From Tubulanus polymorphus (taxonomy: Eukaryota; Nemertea; Palaeonemertea; Tubulaniformes; Tubulanidae), in NCBI RefSeq assembly GCF_964204645.1, contig NC_134025.1:11167001-11231000 (forward strand): a stretch of DNA of 64,000 bases, in the 5' to 3' direction. The notes under the pieces are model-generated. The model was not told where the DNA came from. It did not search any database and worked only from the letters and a program-made list of their open reading frames with translations. Both the position numbers and the translations under genes were made by a program. Shown in pieces: positions 60,905-64,000 of this stretch (within the stretch, counting starts at the first letter, position 1; each line of letters starts with the position of its first letter).

Positions 60905-63900
60905 TTACAAAGATGTGAATATACAAATTGTTATACCTGTTATCACCGGCCTTTTCTCACAATACGATTTAGTAACATGGTGTTTTTTTTCTCCCGTCGT
61001 AAATTTTTGATGTTTTTCTTTCATTGGATGCTAACGCTCAGCGGACAGTATGCTTTGTTAGGCCGGCGTGGTTTGTATATTCTCTTTTTTTAAATATGCC
61101 TAATTGATATTGAACATTGAAATGAGTTCCGTATCCATCACTCGGCAACTCCCTCAGTTATTGCACATTGTAAGACTTGGCGTTGCTCAATCAATCCGTA
61201 TCTGCCCTCAGTGTAAAGTTACCGACGACGACATTTTCTTCTATACTGTAAACTTCACGATAATCCAAGAATCAAATACAACAATCAAATCAAACCTATA
61301 TATACTTTTCATGCGGCCTTCATTGAAGCAAACAAACCAATTTTCTTGAATATATCAATAATTTCATAGCATGGATTTATAGATATCACTTCGAGAATAA
61401 TGTATGTATATTTATTTGTCACTTTTTCGTTCATTTGAGAATCGATTTATGATGAATAAGATGAATTTGAATTTCTAATTAGTTTCTACCATCCCACATA
61501 ACGGTCATCATTTAGTGGTTACTTTTAGTCATGTAGTATGCATGGATATTTGATTGAATTCTATAATACCTATCAAGCGAATGCATGACAATATTTGACA
61601 ATCATTCTCCCCGGTGTGATACCCAAGACGTCTTATGTATCCTCTAGAGACGGCCAGCTGTCCCACAAACCCGGGCCGTTATGATTGATCCCTGCTATCG
61701 TCTTACTAGATGCTAGAGGTATTCGCGTGTTAGTTCAGAAATGAAATAATAATATCGGCTTGCATGATGATTTTCCGAGTATTGTCCTGCTGATGAAAAC
61801 CCGACACCTAAGCTGAAACGCTTCCTCCACTCGTTACCCGCTGGGGCTTTTCACTCGCGCACCGGATCGATGGCGCACGCAACCGAGCGCACGAGTATCC
61901 CTGAAATTCCCTAGCTGGCCGAAGAACGATTTTAATTACGTTCGGTGAATTATTTATATCGTATACGGTCCGGGGTGTTTTTCAACGCTCATCACTTCCG
62001 CAATTGATGCATCGTAAACAATATTGAGTGAAATCAACCGACGCCTAAAGTGAATGGAAGCGCAGAATACTATACGCACTTTTCCCGGATTGTCCTGCCA
62101 GTCAACCAAGTGCCGATCGTTTTCCTAATGAAGAAATCGATGAGGTTTGAGAAGAAAAACTGAATGCACTCCTTCTTGAAATCGAATTTGACAATTCGGG
62201 CCATGGCTCAGTTACTCGTGATCACCAAGAACACCTAGTCGTTGGCAAACCTCATTCTCCGTCGGACACCGTGTGCTTTGAAATCACGACTTTCAGGGAG
62301 ACTGACAATTACAAAAAATGTTGCTTGTTTAAAAATACGCTGGACCTACTAATTCTACAGGTTTATCGCCCTCATGTCGTATTGTTGCAAATTTGATAAA
62401 TGAATTTTGCATAACTGATCAAACGGTTTGAATGCTGCCAGTTGTCGAAATCCATCTTTGGTCCGATGAAATATGATAAACACACATCACAAATGGTTTT
62501 TAAGGAAAGAGAAAAAAACGACCCAACAATACAGGACAAAAGTACCCTAACAAAATGCAACTGTAAAATGGTCTATCGTGTTGAAAATTGTAGGTCGCTT
62601 GTACCACGTGCAGAAACAATCATGTCGACGATAGAAAACAACTTTGTTGTCAATCACAAAAAAGGATGGATTCAAAAAATCGGGATCATTAGTCATTGCA
62701 ATAGTAATTGAGTTACCGGACAATGATGACAACCGCGTTGAACATACCGACTTAGCAAAACCTATTGTCACATATCACACTCTGATTTGCCCTCAATTTG
62801 TAACTATGAAAATAATCCGCGACCGACATTGCCGCGTTGAGTACGCTAAGCTACTTACGTTCGGTCGGAGGCCTCTCTATCGCCGCCGAATAAAAGATTG
62901 GGTCACGCCATCATCAGCATTTACTTATACGCGAAGCTTACGAAAAACAGTCAGCATTTGCGCGCGCGATATTATCCCAGAAAATTCCCCGAGTCCGATA
63001 AAAAACGAGGCTCGTCAATTGTTTCAATCCGTAGGAAAATCGTGCAGTGCGGCTTACCGGTTAGCGTGCCAGCGTTCGGTGGCATACCATTAACGTGAGT
63101 GGTCGGTGATGAGGCGACGGATTAGGTTGACATTAAGAAGGATCACCGGAACGTTATACTACCGCCGAATATCTAATCATTTTGATGGCGGATCGTATTT
63201 TTCTATCATCGACGACCGCGATAGAAAAAAAGATGAAAACCCCGTATTGGTTGCAGTCGCCCCCGAAAAGTGGATAGACGGATATTCGGGGCGGATTTAA
63301 AAAATACCGAAGACGCGCGTGCGCTGAAAAACCGACACAACAGGGTTACGTTCCGAAGAGTGAGCGAAGCTAAGCGGATTGGGGTTGCATTTCACAAATT
63401 AAGATGGCTATACGTGTGTTTTCAAGTTGCCGGGAATCGACGGTCGAGGATGCGAACGATTTCGCGATCGCTCATCGGCGATAAAAGCGTCTTTTATTTT
63501 CGACATTAATATTTCAAAGCCTATCACCGATGACGGAACGCTGATGGGTTGTTCACACTCGAAAGTAATGGATTTTCCGCATGGGTCTGATCAATACGCG
63601 CTGACACGCTGCGCGACGAAAGCGAAAACGGCTTTCTTCATCCGCTTTTGGTACGGACAGATGGGATTAGTCGATATTCGATTCGATTTTATTGTATGTT
63701 TTCGTCCTTAAAACTATGGGACTGTGGGAGATATCAAGGGGACATTCGCTTCACGGCATACAGCGCCCGTTCGATGATAATATTTCGTTTTTACGTTCGA
63801 ACGACAATGCCGAATGAAAATAGCCGCCATCAAATTTGGTCCGTGTCAAATTTGGCCGAAATAACTGTTCACACGGGCGCAAAAACGCCAAATTAGAGAG

Positions 63901-64000
63901 CCTGATCCATGCCCCTTCGAACATCCTCCAAATTCTTGGGCTATCCAACCTCTCTAATCTGACCCTGAGCCACCCCTGCCACCACTTTTTCCAATCCCTT
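60905..64000. other. no gene recognised; GC-richer patch with open frames at 62.6-63.9 kb
   Basis: From about 62644 several + strand frames of 64-149 codons overlap one another and - strand frames. Their translations are Arg-rich and lack motifs, as chance frames in CpG-rich DNA often are. Near the right edge ATTAGAGAG and CTCTCTAAT (about 63893 and 63952) form a 9 bp inverted repeat with a ~50 bp loop. Confidence 0.3.

Overview
This window looks like gene-poor, repeat-rich nuclear DNA of a marine or other invertebrate animal. It is AT-rich with CpG not obviously depleted. It holds many decayed retroelement tails, MITE-like fold-back elements and long (TA)n microsatellites. No long intact reading frame or recognisable complete gene is present. 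What coding evidence there is consists of short open segments bounded by canonical splice signals, as expected of a genome with introns. A lophotrochozoan such as a mollusc or brachiopod is a guess from style only.

Layout. 1-13.5 kb is mostly unassigned, with a 124-codon open frame near 4.5 kb and a ~180 bp (TA)n tract at 10.3 kb. 13.5-15.2 kb holds two similar short candidate first coding exons on the + strand, each ending in a splice donor. 15.8-16.1 kb is a LINE 3' end on the - strand. 19.6 kb holds a candidate internal exon on the - strand. 22.7-24.1 kb is a cluster of tRNA-like repeat elements with inverted tRNA-like ends, including an exact 173 bp tandem duplication. 30.9-31.9 kb carries MITE-like remnants. 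33.3-38.2 kb is dense in repeats: two copies of a ~410 bp unknown family (called RF1 here), a near-perfect 285 bp-armed palindrome around (TA)n, a ~540 bp fold-back element and a LINE 3' end with a (TATTCG)n tail. 38.8 kb has another candidate exon. 41.6-43.0 kb has MITE-like ends. 50.8-51.1 kb has two tandem diverged LINE 3' ends. 51.7-54.6 kb has two more RF1 copies. 58.5-58.9 kb is a LINE 3' end on the - strand. 59.8-60.9 kb holds candidate exons on the + strand, two of which splice in phase through a 61 bp intron.

The most unusual items are structural: the inverted tRNA-like elements, the (TA)n palindrome (which may be an assembly or fold-back artefact), the giant fold-back element, the four-copy RF1 family with an internally repeated motif, and the twin candidate first exons. 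No host gene could be named with confidence, and no operon, CRISPR array, rRNA or convincing functional tRNA was seen.
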